Source: Labrys miyagiensis (GTDB lineage: Bacteria; Pseudomonadota; Alphaproteobacteria; Rhizobiales; Labraceae). From it: a stretch of DNA of 64,000 nt. Positions 18,211 through 26,868 of the stretch are shown here, piece by piece (positions within the stretch are counted from its first letter, which is position 1; the number at the start of each line of letters is the position of its first letter). Location: NCBI RefSeq assembly GCF_030160835.1, contig NZ_BSPC01000011.1, positions 1 to 64,000 of the forward strand, written 5' to 3'. The notes under the pieces were generated by a model. It worked only from the letters and a program-made list of their open reading frames with translations. It had not been told where the DNA came from and searched no databases. A program made the position numbers and the translations under genes.

Positions 18211-19242
18211 GTGTCAGAAGCGACAGACTACGGTGGCGCCGGCAAGATCCGAACCATGGAGGAGTTCGCCGCGGCAGCTGGCCTGTCGCGACCAACCGTA
18301 TCCAAATATTTCAATGACCCCGATAGCGTTCGGCCGGCAACACGCGAACGGATCGAAAATGCCATCAAACGTCTTGGATATCAGCCCAACCTGCTCGCGG
18401 TGAATTTCAACCGCAAGGCCCCGAAAACGATCGGCATGATCGTCCCTTCTTTGGTTGACCCGTTCTACGCCGCCCTGGTCGAGCAGGTAGAGTTGAGCGC
18501 ACTCGACGAGGGTTACTGGACGATCGTTCTCAATTCCCACGGCGAACGTTCCATGGAGGAGCGCGCTGTCCGCACTTTGATGTCCATGCGTGTCGCAGGA
18601 TCGATTGTCGTCCCGCTGGGGACAACCTCCGAAATCTCAACGCTGAAGGAACTGGCGGGCGCTTTTCCCCTCGTGCTGGCCGATACCCGCGTTGATATCG
18701 ACGCGCCCTTTGTCGGAACCGATAACTTTCAGAGCATTTCGCTTATTGTAGATTACCTTCTCCGCACAGGAGAGGCGCCTTGCTATTTCGATATGCCCCG
18801 CGTCAATCGAAACGCCCTCGAACGCCGGGAAGCTTACGTCCGCGCGATGGAACGGCGAAACGCGCTCCCCGAAATCATATCGGCGCCAGCGCACAGCTGG
18901 GCTTTTGAAGCCGTGGCCTTTGAGCAAATGACGAACCTTCTGTCGAATGGCCCACTGCCGACCAATACCATTTTATGTGCCACCGACAGAACCGCGTTTG
19001 GCGTGATGGCGGCGGCGAGTGAACACCGCCTAACGGTTGGTCGGGAAGGACAGCTTCGGGTTGCCGGGCATGACGACCATCCGTTCAGCCGCTTTGCAAG
19101 CCCCTCTCTCACGACAGTCGCACAGGACGGCCACAAGATGGCGATGCTGGCGCTTGGAATGTTGATTGGTCGAATTGGAGGAGAGACAGACGAGAGCGCT
19201 CATCTCCTGGAAGCGCAACTCCGCATGCGCAATTCAGCATGA
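18211..19242 (+). CDS. LacI-family regulator of the polyol operon
   Basis: 343 aa from GTG 18211 (purine-rich AGGGA upstream); a TTG start at 18175 would add 12 residues. The DNA-binding segment TMEEFAAAAGLSRPTVSKYFNDPDSV begins about residue 15, with the hinge helix PNLLAVNFNRK. The effector-binding domain shows IGMIVPSLVDPFYAALVEQVE and VAGHDDHPFSRFASPSLTTV. It is divergent from the SmoE-like operon and is likely to control it in response to a polyol or ketose. The HTH is slightly unusual (SKYFNDP instead of SRALN), as in a subgroup of rhizobial regulators. Confidence 0.88.
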   Translation: MSEATDYGGAGKIRTMEEFAAAAGLSRPTVSKYFNDPDSVRPATRERIENAIKRLGYQPNLLAVNFNRKAPKTIGMIVPSLVDPFYAALVEQVELSALDEGYWTIVLNSHGERSMEERAVRTLMSMRVAGSIVVPLGTTSEISTLKELAGAFPLVLADTRVDIDAPFVGTDNFQSISLIVDYLLRTGEAPCYFDMPRVNRNALERREAYVRAMERRNALPEIISAPAHSWAFEAVAFEQMTNLLSNGPLPTNTILCATDRTAFGVMAAASEHRLTVGREGQLRVAGHDDHPFSRFASPSLTTVAQDGHKMAMLALGMLIGRIGGETDESAHLLEAQLRMRNSA

Positions 19243-19258
19243 CGCGATCGTGTATCGC

Positions 19259-19358
19259 TAGAGCAAAGCGCGTTTAAGCGTAAACGCTGCTTCGCTCTAA
19301 CTCTTTGTTTCGACGCGTCTTTGCGATTCTTGCCGATTCCGTCAAGTCGCAAAACGCT
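19259..19358 (+). repeat. 99-bp two-hairpin intergenic repeat, copy C
   Basis: Starts 16 nt after the lacI-type stop; same orientation as copy A. Left hairpin AGAGCAAAGC-GCGTTTA-AGCG-TAAACGC-TGCTTCGCTCT; right hairpin TTTGCGA/TCGCAAA around CTTGCCGATTCCGTCAA. Confidence 0.85.
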
Positions 19359-19440
19359 GTAGGCAGCCTTGCACCTGCTTGGGTCCTTATTCGGCGCAGG
19401 TTCTTGTCGAAAAGCCGTGCTACACTTCTCAGCGCCCTGC

Positions 19441-19896
19441 TTAGTCGACCGGCTTCCACTCGTCTTTGTCGAGGTCGATCACCTTCGGATCGGCGCTGGT
19501 CGCACCTGGGCGGGTCCGCGGCGTCACGGGCGAGCCCTCTTGCCATTGCTTGAACAGGCTCGGCAGGATCAGGGCGAAGCCGATGACGTCGGTGACGAAG
19601 CCCGGAATGATCATCAGCACGCCGCCGAGCGCCACCATCATGCTTTCGCGCGCGGCGCCGGTCGGCTCGCCGCCCTGCAGGGCGCGCATCAGCCGGGAGA
19701 AGGCGGCAGTGCCCTGCCTGCGCAGGAGCGACACGCCGATGAAGGAGGTCGCCACCAAGGCGATCAGCGCCAAGGGCAGGCCGACGCGGGACGCCACCCA
19801 GAAGAAGGCGGTGAGTTCGGCGAAGGGCAGGATCGCCAGCCCGGCAAGGCCGAGCCAGGCCCAGCTGGCGGGGACGTTGAAGCTGCGTGCGATCAT
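19441..19896 (-). CDS. fxsA: FxsA-family inner-membrane protein
   Basis: 151 aa. Three hydrophobic segments: about 13-35 (WLGLAGLAILPFAELTAFFWVA), 40-55 and 88-115 (VALGGVLMIIPGFVTDVIGFALILP). The conserved MIIPGFVTDVIG motif defines the FxsA family, named for an E. coli protein that limits exclusion of phage T7 by F plasmids. Cytoplasmic tail is charged. Divergent from the Tim44-like gene, an arrangement common in alphaproteobacteria, where secB often lies beside it; secB is not seen here. Confidence 0.9.
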   Translation of the reverse strand: MIARSFNVPASWAWLGLAGLAILPFAELTAFFWVASRVGLPLALIALVATSFIGVSLLRRQGTAAFSRLMRALQGGEPTGAARESMMVALGGVLMIIPGFVTDVIGFALILPSLFKQWQEGSPVTPRTRPGATSADPKVIDLDKDEWKPVD

Positions 19897-20092
19897 CGGC
19901 GCGGTTACTCCGGTGGGAGCCTTCTGTCTTGGCGGAACCTACCGCATGCTGACCACGTTCAGTGTTCATGGTAGCATGGAAGCTGGCAAGTTACATATTT
20001 GACACCATATAGGTGAGGACTGTGGCATTGCCACGGGGGAGTGAAGCCGATATTGCGAACATTGGTTCGATCGGTTGGATGCTGAAGGTCAG

Positions 20093-20791
20093 ATGGGCAG
20101 TTTCGATATCATCACGCTCGTTTTCCTCGGGCTTGCGGTCTTCGTGATCTTCAAGCTGCGCTCGGTGTTGGGCGAACGGACGGGTGCGGAGCCGCCGCCC
20201 TTCGAGGGACTGCGCCGTGACGCCCCACCGCCGGCCCGCGACGAGAAGGTGGTGACGCTTCCTTCCCGCGAGGCCGAGGCGGGCATTCCTGACGAGACAC
20301 CGGTGCCGACTTTCCGCTGGGAAGGCTTCGCCGAGCCGGGCTCGGCGCTGGCTACCGGCTTCGACGCCATTGCAGCACTCGATCCCACCTTCCAGCCGCG
20401 TACCTTCTCGGCCGGCGCCAAGGCCGCTTATGAGATGATCGTCACCGCCTACAACAATGGCGACCGCAAGACGCTGAAGGGCCTGCTCTCGCGGGAGAAT
20501 TTCGAGGCTTTCTCGCAGGATATCGGCGAGCGCGAGACACGTGGCGAGAGCGTGCAATCCACCTTCGTGTCGATCGACAAGGCCGATATCACCCAGGCCG
20601 TCGCCAAGGGCCGCATGGCCGAGGTGACAGTGAGGTTCGCCTCCCAGATGATCAGCGCCACCAAGGACAAGGCCGGCACTCTCGTCGACGGCAGCCTCGA
20701 CAAGGTGGAAACCGTCACCGACACCTGGACCTTCGCACGCGACACCAGCACCCGCGATCCCAACTGGCGCCTGGTCGCCACCGGCGAATAG
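20093..20791 (+). CDS. Tim44/TimA-family protein
   Basis: 232 aa. A single N-terminal membrane helix (DIITLVFLGLAVFVIFKL, residues 4-21), a Pro/Glu-rich linker, then the Tim44-like domain from about 85 (FSAGAKAAYEMIVTAYNNGDRKTLKGLLSRENFEAF) to the end (WTFARDTSTRDPNWRLVATGE). Alphaproteobacterial relatives of mitochondrial Tim44 are membrane-anchored and may assist inner-membrane or envelope protein handling. ATG 20093 is preferred over TTG 20075. The next gene (mltA) follows after 41 nt. Confidence 0.88.
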   Translation: MGSFDIITLVFLGLAVFVIFKLRSVLGERTGAEPPPFEGLRRDAPPPARDEKVVTLPSREAEAGIPDETPVPTFRWEGFAEPGSALATGFDAIAALDPTFQPRTFSAGAKAAYEMIVTAYNNGDRKTLKGLLSRENFEAFSQDIGERETRGESVQSTFVSIDKADITQAVAKGRMAEVTVRFASQMISATKDKAGTLVDGSLDKVETVTDTWTFARDTSTRDPNWRLVATGE

Positions 20792-20832
20792 GTGGTGTCG
20801 GAGCAAGGCGGGCGGGCGACGGTATCCATGTC

Positions 20833-22077
20833 ATGCGCATTTCCTGGAGTTTGGGCCTCGTTCCGGCGCTTGCCGTGATCGCCGGCATGGCGGGTGCGGC
20901 CGAACGCAAGCCCGCTGCCGCCCCCGTGCCGCCGCCCTTGCCTGTGGGCGTGCGGGCCGAACCTGTCTCCTTCCGCGCTCTCGCCGGATGGCGGGGTGAC
21001 GATCACGCCAAGGCCTTCCAGGTCTGGCTCGCCTCCTGCCGGTCCCAGACGTCGGACAATCCCGCCCTCAATGACGGTGTGCCTGCGCCGCCGGATCTCG
21101 TCACCCTCTGCCAGAAGGCGCTCAAACTGGGAAAGCTGGATGCCAGGGCGGCTCGCGCCTTCTTCCAGGACAATTTCAGCCCCTGGCGCATCCGCCCGCC
21201 GGAGGGCAGCGGCCCCGTGGCCGGAAAAGCCTTCTATACGGGCTATTACGAGCCTGAGATCCCAGGCTCGCTGGTGCGCGAGGGGCCGTATCAAACCCCG
21301 CTGCTCGACCGTCCTTCCGACCTCGTGGCCTTCGGCCTCAACGCCGTCCCGCCCGGTTTCGAGGGCTACGCGGCTGCCCGGCGCAAGCCCGACGGCAGCC
21401 TGGAGATCTACCCCGACCGCAAGGCGATCGAGGAAGGCGCGCTGGACGGGCAGGGGCTCGAGATCGGCTATATCGCCGACCCGGTCGACCGCTTCTTCAT
21501 GCAGGTGCAGGGCTCCGGCACGCTGCGCCTGCCCACGGGCAGCACCGTGCGCTACGCCTATTCCGGCAAGAACGGCCAGCCCTATACCGGCATCGGCCGG
21601 ATCGTGGCGCAGAGACTCAACGTACCGCCCCGCGAAATCACCATGGCAAGCCTGAGGGCCTTTCTGGCCAAGGATCCGTCGGTGGCGCGCGAGGTGATGC
21701 AGGAGAACAAATCCTTCGTCTTCTTCAAGATCGCACCCTTTCTCGGCCCCGATGCCGGCCCCATCGGCGGCGAGGGCCTGCCGGTTACGCCGCTCCGCTC
21801 CATCGCCATCGACCGCAAGATCTGGCCCTATGGCCTGCCGGTCTTCATCGACACCGCCATTCCCGATATCGGAGGCGGGGTGAAACCGCAGACGATCCGC
21901 AAATTGATGATCGCGCAGGACACCGGTTCAGCCATCATCGGCGCGGCGCGGGCCGATATCTTCTTCGGCACCGGCGACAAGGCGGGAGCGATTGCCGGAG
22001 CGGTGCGCCATGGCGGCGAATTCACAGTGCTCTGGCCCAAGCCAGAGGCGGCTTCCAAACCGGGGAGCGCCAGGTGA
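20833..22077 (+). CDS. mltA: Membrane-bound lytic murein transglycosylase A
   Basis: 414 aa with an N-terminal signal segment (SWSLGLVPALAVIAGMAGAA). The MltA domain (FYTGYYEPEIPGS about residue 135, VDRFFMQVQGSGTLRLPTG about 219) is followed by the 3D domain whose catalytic Asp lies in MIAQDTGSAIIGAARADIFFG. It cleaves peptidoglycan glycan strands producing anhydromuropeptides. No lipobox Cys is obvious, so it may be a periplasmic or uncleaved membrane form. Its stop overlaps the Smr gene start by 4 nt. Confidence 0.93.
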   Translation: MRISWSLGLVPALAVIAGMAGAAERKPAAAPVPPPLPVGVRAEPVSFRALAGWRGDDHAKAFQVWLASCRSQTSDNPALNDGVPAPPDLVTLCQKALKLGKLDARAARAFFQDNFSPWRIRPPEGSGPVAGKAFYTGYYEPEIPGSLVREGPYQTPLLDRPSDLVAFGLNAVPPGFEGYAAARRKPDGSLEIYPDRKAIEEGALDGQGLEIGYIADPVDRFFMQVQGSGTLRLPTGSTVRYAYSGKNGQPYTGIGRIVAQRLNVPPREITMASLRAFLAKDPSVAREVMQENKSFVFFKIAPFLGPDAGPIGGEGLPVTPLRSIAIDRKIWPYGLPVFIDTAIPDIGGGVKPQTIRKLMIAQDTGSAIIGAARADIFFGTGDKAGAIAGAVRHGGEFTVLWPKPEAASKPGSAR

Positions 22078-22661
22078 CCCCGCGCCGCCGCAAGGAGCTG
22101 ACTGCCGAGGACAGCGAGCTTTGGGCCTTCGTCACCCGCGAGGTGACGCCGCTCAAGCGTCGGCGCCGCAAGCCCGTGCCGAAGCCGGTGGAGCTGGTGG
22201 TGGAACCGGCCGCCGGCCCTGCCGCCAAGCCGGTACCCAAGGCGAAGGCGGCCGCGCCGAAACCGGTCAAGCCGGTGGCGCCTCCTCTGCCGCCGATCGC
22301 TCCGATTGACAAGCATGAGCGCCGCCAGGTGGTGCGCGGCACCCGCGCCATCGATGCCCGCATCGATCTGCATGGCATGCGCCAGGCCGAGGCGCATGGC
22401 GCCCTGCGCGGCTTTCTGGCCATCGCGCAGATGCGCGGCTATTCCATGGTGCTGGTGATCACGGGCAAGGGCGGCACGGGTGGCGAGAGCCTGTTCTCGG
22501 CCGATGAGCGCGGCGTCCTGCGCCGCGTCGTGCCGCAATGGCTGCGCATGCCGGATCTCCGACCCCTCGTACTCGGCTTCGAGGAGGCGCATCAGGGCCA
22601 TGGCGGCAGTGGCGCACTCTATGTTCGGCTGCGGCGCCTGCGCAAAGGCCCTCAGCCATGA
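22074..22661 (+). CDS. Smr/MutS2-domain protein
   Basis: 195 aa. An N-terminal basic, Lys/Pro/Ala-rich region (1-80) is followed by a Smr domain (about 95-190) with the DLHGMRQAEAH motif at the start and LVITGKGGTG in the middle, the two signatures of Smr nicking-endonuclease-like domains. Small Smr proteins bind or cut nucleic acid; the cellular role in this context is unknown. It is translationally coupled to mltA upstream and to the XRE gene downstream (ATGA overlaps at both ends). The start is GTG at 22074, as no ATG fits. Confidence 0.88.
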   Translation: MTPRRRKELTAEDSELWAFVTREVTPLKRRRRKPVPKPVELVVEPAAGPAAKPVPKAKAAAPKPVKPVAPPLPPIAPIDKHERRQVVRGTRAIDARIDLHGMRQAEAHGALRGFLAIAQMRGYSMVLVITGKGGTGGESLFSADERGVLRRVVPQWLRMPDLRPLVLGFEEAHQGHGGSGALYVRLRRLRKGPQP

Positions 22662-23020
22662 CGCCCTTCGGTGCCAAGCTGCGCGACCTGCGCGCCGCCC
22701 GCGGCCAGAGCCTCAAGCAGATGGCGGGCGCGCTCGGCGTCTCCCCCGCCTATCTCTCGGCTTTGGAGCATGGCAAGCGCGGGCGGCCGACCTGGCTGCT
22801 GATCCAGCGCATCATTGCCCATTTCAACATCATCTGGGACGAGGCGGAGGACCTGCAACGCCTCGCCGCGCTCTCCGATCCCCGCGTCGTCGTTGACACG
22901 GCCGGCCTCACGCCCCAGGCGACGGAGCTTGCCAACCGGCTCGCCCGGGACATCGCCACGCTGCCGGAGGCGGAGATCCGGGCGCTGCTCTCCCGCTTGC
23001 GGACGATCAGTCGGGAGTAG
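22658..23020 (+). CDS. XRE-family helix-turn-helix regulator
   Basis: 120 aa. An HTH_3 domain at residues 4-62 (LRDLRAARGQSLKQMAGALGVSPAYLSALEHGKRGRP) followed by a helical C-terminus (LANRLARDIATLPEAEIRALLSRLR). The ATG at 22658 overlaps the Smr stop codon. In Rhizobiales this gene usually follows smr. It probably represses or activates a small set of targets, possibly its own operon; no operator was identified. Confidence 0.9.
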   Translation: MTPFGAKLRDLRAARGQSLKQMAGALGVSPAYLSALEHGKRGRPTWLLIQRIIAHFNIIWDEAEDLQRLAALSDPRVVVDTAGLTPQATELANRLARDIATLPEAEIRALLSRLRTISRE

Positions 23021-23110
23021 AGTCCGGCCGGCAAGGCCAAACCGACGTGTTGTGGTTTTGCATTTTCGGACTACATTCGGTCCTTATTTTGGTCACCGAG
23101 AGATGCGCCC

Positions 23111-23389
23111 ATGAAGATCACCGACCGTGTGAAGCCAATCAGTTATCTGAAAGCGCATGCTCCAGAGATAATCCGTGGTCTCTCCGAAGGCGCGGATCCC
23201 GTTGTCATTACACTTCATGGTGAGGCAAAGGCGGTGTTGCAAGACGTCGCACAGTACGAAGAGACTCAGGAGACGCTTGCGCTCCTGAAAGTGCTGGCAC
23301 TGACCAATCAGCAGGTTGAACAGGGCAAGGTGCGTCCCGTTTCGGAAGCATTCCAACGTATCCGCGAGCGTATCAAGAACGAAGCGTGA
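23111..23389 (+). CDS. Type II antitoxin, Phd/YefM family
   Basis: 92 aa. It begins MKITDRVKPISYLKAHAPEIIRGLSEGADPVVITLHGEAKAVL, the Phd/YefM fold that binds DNA and wraps the toxin with its C-terminus. The toxin gene follows after 6 nt. Ribosome-binding site GAGAGATG lies ahead of the ATG. The module likely autorepresses. AT content is higher than the flanking housekeeping genes, in keeping with acquisition by transfer. Confidence 0.88.
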   Translation: MKITDRVKPISYLKAHAPEIIRGLSEGADPVVITLHGEAKAVLQDVAQYEETQETLALLKVLALTNQQVEQGKVRPVSEAFQRIRERIKNEA

Positions 23390-23395
23390 TGCCCG

Positions 23396-23728
23396 ATGCG
23401 CTACCGTGTGGTGATGGCCGACGAGGCCGAGGCTGATATTGAGGATATTTATCGCTATATCGCGCGCCATGACTCGATAACGATCGCTGAACGCGTCATG
23501 CAGGCTCTCGATGATGCCTGTCACGGCCTCGGCCACATGCCTCTACGGGGCAATGTTCCCAAGGAACTCATCAGTCTCGGTATTTCCGAATATCGCGAGG
23601 CTCATTATAAGCCTTTCAGGATCATTTACCGGGTTATCGGGGCCGATGTGGTGATCTATTGCGTTGTCGATGGGCGCCGCGACATGCGCGCCTTTCTTGA
23701 GCGACGGCTTCTGCGTCAACCGCGATAG
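23396..23728 (+). CDS. RelE/ParE-family toxin
   Basis: 110 aa. Typical ParE/RelE layout: MRYRVVMADEAEADIEDIYRYIARHDS at the N-terminus, a HGLGHMPLRGN loop, then the core strands YREAHYKPFRIIYRVIGADVVIYCVVDGRRDM with a conserved Arg pair. ParE-type members poison gyrase, RelE-type cut ribosomal mRNA; catalytic residues of RelE are not all evident, so ParE-like is favoured. Paired with the Phd/YefM antitoxin upstream. Confidence 0.87.
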   Translation: MRYRVVMADEAEADIEDIYRYIARHDSITIAERVMQALDDACHGLGHMPLRGNVPKELISLGISEYREAHYKPFRIIYRVIGADVVIYCVVDGRRDMRAFLERRLLRQPR

Positions 23729-23768
23729 GCAAACGGGATCCTGAGCGCTTTGCATACGCTTGCCAAAG

Positions 23769-23814
23769 GCGCACCAAACGCGGAGTGGTGATCGCCACTC
23801 CGCGTTCGGTGCGC
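23769..23814. repeat. 20-bp near-perfect inverted repeat (hairpin)
   Basis: GCGCACC-A-AACGCGGAGTGG and CCACTCCGCGTT-C-GGTGCGC pair over 19 of 20 positions around a 6-nt loop TGATCG. It stands between the toxin gene and mprF, without a T-run. It could terminate or stabilise the toxin-antitoxin transcript, or be a single palindromic repeat unit. Confidence 0.7.
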
Positions 23815-23955
23815 GCCCGATCGAGGAAGCTGCGCCTCTAATAGGGCCGAATTCTCCACCGCAACGCCGAATCGCGCCGCGCACCCCTTCACAATTTGGT
23901 CTTCCTGCGCGCATAAGGCAGGCCTGTTGCAGGACCGTGGTTCGGGAGTCGATGC

Positions 23956-26586
23956 GTGACGGCGGAAAAGGACGAGATCAAGCCGGCATCGACATTGCTC
24001 GTCCTGCCTCGTGAAGGAGGCCGCCTGTCCGCCCTCCGGCGAGTCCTGCGCCGCGTGCCCTGGAACTATGTCGGCCCGATCCTCTCGATCGCCTTGTTCG
24101 TCGGCGCCCTGGTGGTGCTCGCCTCGCTCCTGCGCACCGTCAAGCCGGATGAGGTGGTGGCGGGCTTCACGGCGACGCCGGCCCTCGCCATCGCGCTTTC
24201 CATCGTCTTCACCGCCTGCTCCTACCTAGCCTTGACCGGCTATGACGGCCTGGCGCTGAAGCAGATCGGCGCCAAGGACATCTCCTATTCCACCGCCGCC
24301 ATCGGCTCCTTCACCTCCTACGCCATCAGTTACACGCTGGGCGTGCCGCTGCTCACCGCCGGCGTGGTGCGCTACCGCGTCTATGGCGGCGCCGGCCTCT
24401 CCGGGCCGCAGATCGCCGCGCTCACGCTGGTTTGCACCCTCACCTTTTGGCTGGGCATGGGGGCGGTGCTGGCCCTCGGCCTCTTGCTGGTGCCGCAATC
24501 CGTGGCCGGGGTGGATCATCTGCCGACGATCTTCAACATGGCGATCGGTCTCATCCTGATCGGCCTCATCGTCGGCTATGTTTCCTATGTCTCCACCGGC
24601 AGGCGCGTGGTGGCGGTCGAGGGCTGGTCGATGCCGCTGCCGGGCGGCAAGGTCACCGCCATGCAGATCGCTCTGGGCGTGTTCGACGTCTGCGCCGGCG
24701 CCGGTGCGCTCTATGTGCTGCTGCCCGAGCAGGCGGCGGGCATTCCCTTCTTCACCTTCATGGTGATCTACGTGCTGGCCGCCTTCCTCGGCGTGCTCAG
24801 CCATTCGCCCGGCGGCCTCGGCCCATTCGAGGCCACCATGCTGGTGGCGCTGCCGCAGATTCCCGAGCCGATCCTGCTCGGCCGCATCATCCTGTTCCGC
24901 GTCATCTACTACTTCATTCCCTTCGCCCTGGCGCTCGCCATTCTCGGCGCCTATGAACTCGCGCGCCGCCGCCATTTCGTCGGCAAGATGGTGGACCAGG
25001 TCTCCGGCATCATGAAGCCGCTGGCGCCGATCCTGGTCTCCGGCGCCATGTTCCTGGCAGGCGGCGCCCTGCTGATCACTGGCGCCGTGCCGGCAAGCGA
25101 GGCAAGGCGGATCCTGCTCACCGATTTCGTGCCGCTGCCGGTGCTGGAGTTTTCGCATCTGGTCGCCTCGCTGACCGGCGTGGCGCTGCTCTTCCTGGCC
25201 CGCGGGCTGATCCGCCGCATCGAGTCGGCCTGGCGGGCGGCGATGATCGTGCTGATCGTCGGTACGGTGGCGACGCTGCTACGCAGCGCAGACTTGCGCT
25301 TCATGCTGACCTTGTGCTGCGCGCTCCTGGTGCTCGCCCTCAGCCGGCCGGCTTTTCCGCGCAGCGCCACGCTCTTCGGCGTCGACTATTCGCCGCTCCT
25401 GCTCGGCGCCATCGCCGCCATGCTGGCCGTGACGGTGTGGATCGGTTTCTTCGCCTTCCGGTTTGTCGACTACACGCCAGACCTCTGGCTGCGCTTCGGC
25501 CAGGGCTATGAGATGTCGCGCTTCCTGCGTTCCACGAGTCTTGCCGTGGTGGCGGCCGTCGCCATCAGCTTCCTCACCGTCTACTGGAAGGGCGGCATCG
25601 GCCTGGTGCCGGCCAGCGCCGTCGATCTCAGCGCCCTGGTGGCCCGCGTTCCTTCGGCGGAAGCGCGCCTCGCTCTGCTGCCGGGCCAGATGCTACTGGC
25701 CAGCGACCTGGGTCGTGCCGCCATGGTGGTGGCACGCTCGGGCGGCTCCTCCATCGCCCTTGGCGACCCCCTGGGGGCCCCTGCGGTCGTGCAGGACCTG
25801 CTCTGGGTATTCGGCGAGCGGGCCGAGCAGGAGCGGCTCTGGCCCGTGGTGCTGTCGGCCTCGCCGCAGATGCGCGCCAACTATCTCGAGGCCGGCCTGA
25901 TCCTGACACCGATCGGCGATCACGCCTGGCTCGATCTCGCCAACCTGCCGGACGAACCCTTCAGCGGCGCCAATGCCGTGTTCGGCTGGGCGGATATCCA
26001 CTCCCTCAGCATCGATCTCGTGCCGGCGGGGGCGACCGCCGCGACCATCTCGCTGCTCGACGGGGTTTCGCAGGCCTGGCTCTCCGGCACCGGGCAGAGC
26101 GAGGGGCATTTCGTCATCGGCCGCTTCACGCCCGAATGGATCCGCACCAATGACTGCGCCATCCTGCGCCGAGCCGGCGAGATCGTCGGCTTTGCCGTGG
26201 TGATGCGGAGCGGCAACAATGAGGAGTGGGCCATCGACATCCTGCGTTATCTGCCGGATCTCGGGCCCAACGCGCTCGATTTCATGCTGCTGCGCCTGCT
26301 GCGCCTCGCCAAGGCGCGCGGCGTGCAGCGCTTCGATCTCGGCCTGACGCCCAATCCCGCCCGCGCCACCGAGAATCTCGGCCCGGCCTGGCAGCGCGTC
26401 ACCCCGCTCCTGTTCCGCTTCGGCGACCACATCCAGAATTTCGACGCCCTGCGCGGCTTCAAGGCCCGCTTCAATCCGCGTTTCGAGCCGCGCTACCTCG
26501 CCTGCACCGCCGGCTTTGCGCTGCCGACGATCTTGCAGGACGTTACGGCGCTGATCGAGAAGGGCGGGGAGGAGACGCCAGTTTGA
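23956..26586 (+). CDS. mprF: Bifunctional phosphatidylglycerol lysyltransferase/flippase MprF
   Basis: 876 aa. The N-terminal ~540 residues contain about 13-14 membrane helices (flippase part, with the PxGxGxxE-like segment HSPGGLGPFEATML); the C-terminal ~330 residues form the cytosolic DUF2156 aminoacyltransferase (GDPLGAPAVVQDLLW, then IDILRYLPDLGPNALDFMLLRLLRLAKARGVQRFDLGL). It transfers Lys (or Ala) from tRNA to phosphatidylglycerol, lowering surface charge and giving resistance to cationic peptides. Starts with GTG; no in-frame ATG nearby. It stands alone between the toxin-antitoxin pair and a palindromic repeat that begins right after its stop. Confidence 0.92.
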   Translation: MTAEKDEIKPASTLLVLPREGGRLSALRRVLRRVPWNYVGPILSIALFVGALVVLASLLRTVKPDEVVAGFTATPALAIALSIVFTACSYLALTGYDGLALKQIGAKDISYSTAAIGSFTSYAISYTLGVPLLTAGVVRYRVYGGAGLSGPQIAALTLVCTLTFWLGMGAVLALGLLLVPQSVAGVDHLPTIFNMAIGLILIGLIVGYVSYVSTGRRVVAVEGWSMPLPGGKVTAMQIALGVFDVCAGAGALYVLLPEQAAGIPFFTFMVIYVLAAFLGVLSHSPGGLGPFEATMLVALPQIPEPILLGRIILFRVIYYFIPFALALAILGAYELARRRHFVGKMVDQVSGIMKPLAPILVSGAMFLAGGALLITGAVPASEARRILLTDFVPLPVLEFSHLVASLTGVALLFLARGLIRRIESAWRAAMIVLIVGTVATLLRSADLRFMLTLCCALLVLALSRPAFPRSATLFGVDYSPLLLGAIAAMLAVTVWIGFFAFRFVDYTPDLWLRFGQGYEMSRFLRSTSLAVVAAVAISFLTVYWKGGIGLVPASAVDLSALVARVPSAEARLALLPGQMLLASDLGRAAMVVARSGGSSIALGDPLGAPAVVQDLLWVFGERAEQERLWPVVLSASPQMRANYLEAGLILTPIGDHAWLDLANLPDEPFSGANAVFGWADIHSLSIDLVPAGATAATISLLDGVSQAWLSGTGQSEGHFVIGRFTPEWIRTNDCAILRRAGEIVGFAVVMRSGNNEEWAIDILRYLPDLGPNALDFMLLRLLRLAKARGVQRFDLGLTPNPARATENLGPAWQRVTPLLFRFGDHIQNFDALRGFKARFNPRFEPRYLACTAGFALPTILQDVTALIEKGGEETPV

Positions 26587-26599
26587 GGGGCGCGGCGCG

Positions 26600-26757
26600 A
26601 GGTCGGAGGGGGTGTGGACAGAATGAGGCGGAGGAACCGCTAACCCAGGGCTCCTTTCCCGCGCCTTATCCTGGCCACACCCCCTCCGTCACGACTTCGT
26701 CGTGCCCAGCGCACACAAAGTGTGCGCGATACCCCAAGCTTCGTGGGAGAGGCTTCG
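26600..26757. repeat. Degenerate copy of the long CTCCCCC palindromic element
   Basis: Contains GAGGTCGGAGGGGGTGTGG (26600-26618) facing CCACACCCCCTCCGTC (26675-26690), then GCTTCGTGGGAGAGGC near the right end. These match inner and right-outer parts of the element at 58421-58617; the left outer arm is missing. It fills most of the gap between mprF and the reductase gene. Confidence 0.6.
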
Positions 26758-26868
26758 CGTCCCGCCCTTTTCGTCATGCAGCCATACTTGACACTGTGCG
26801 CTAACCCGCCGAATATTGTTAGTACACAAACGAAATCGGGACGCCTCGTTCCCGTCGAGGGCCAGCGC

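Noticed and set aside
26722-26868. N-terminal extension of the reductase from 26722
   Set aside because: It would translate the palindromic repeat, and a good ribosome-binding site precedes ATG 26869.
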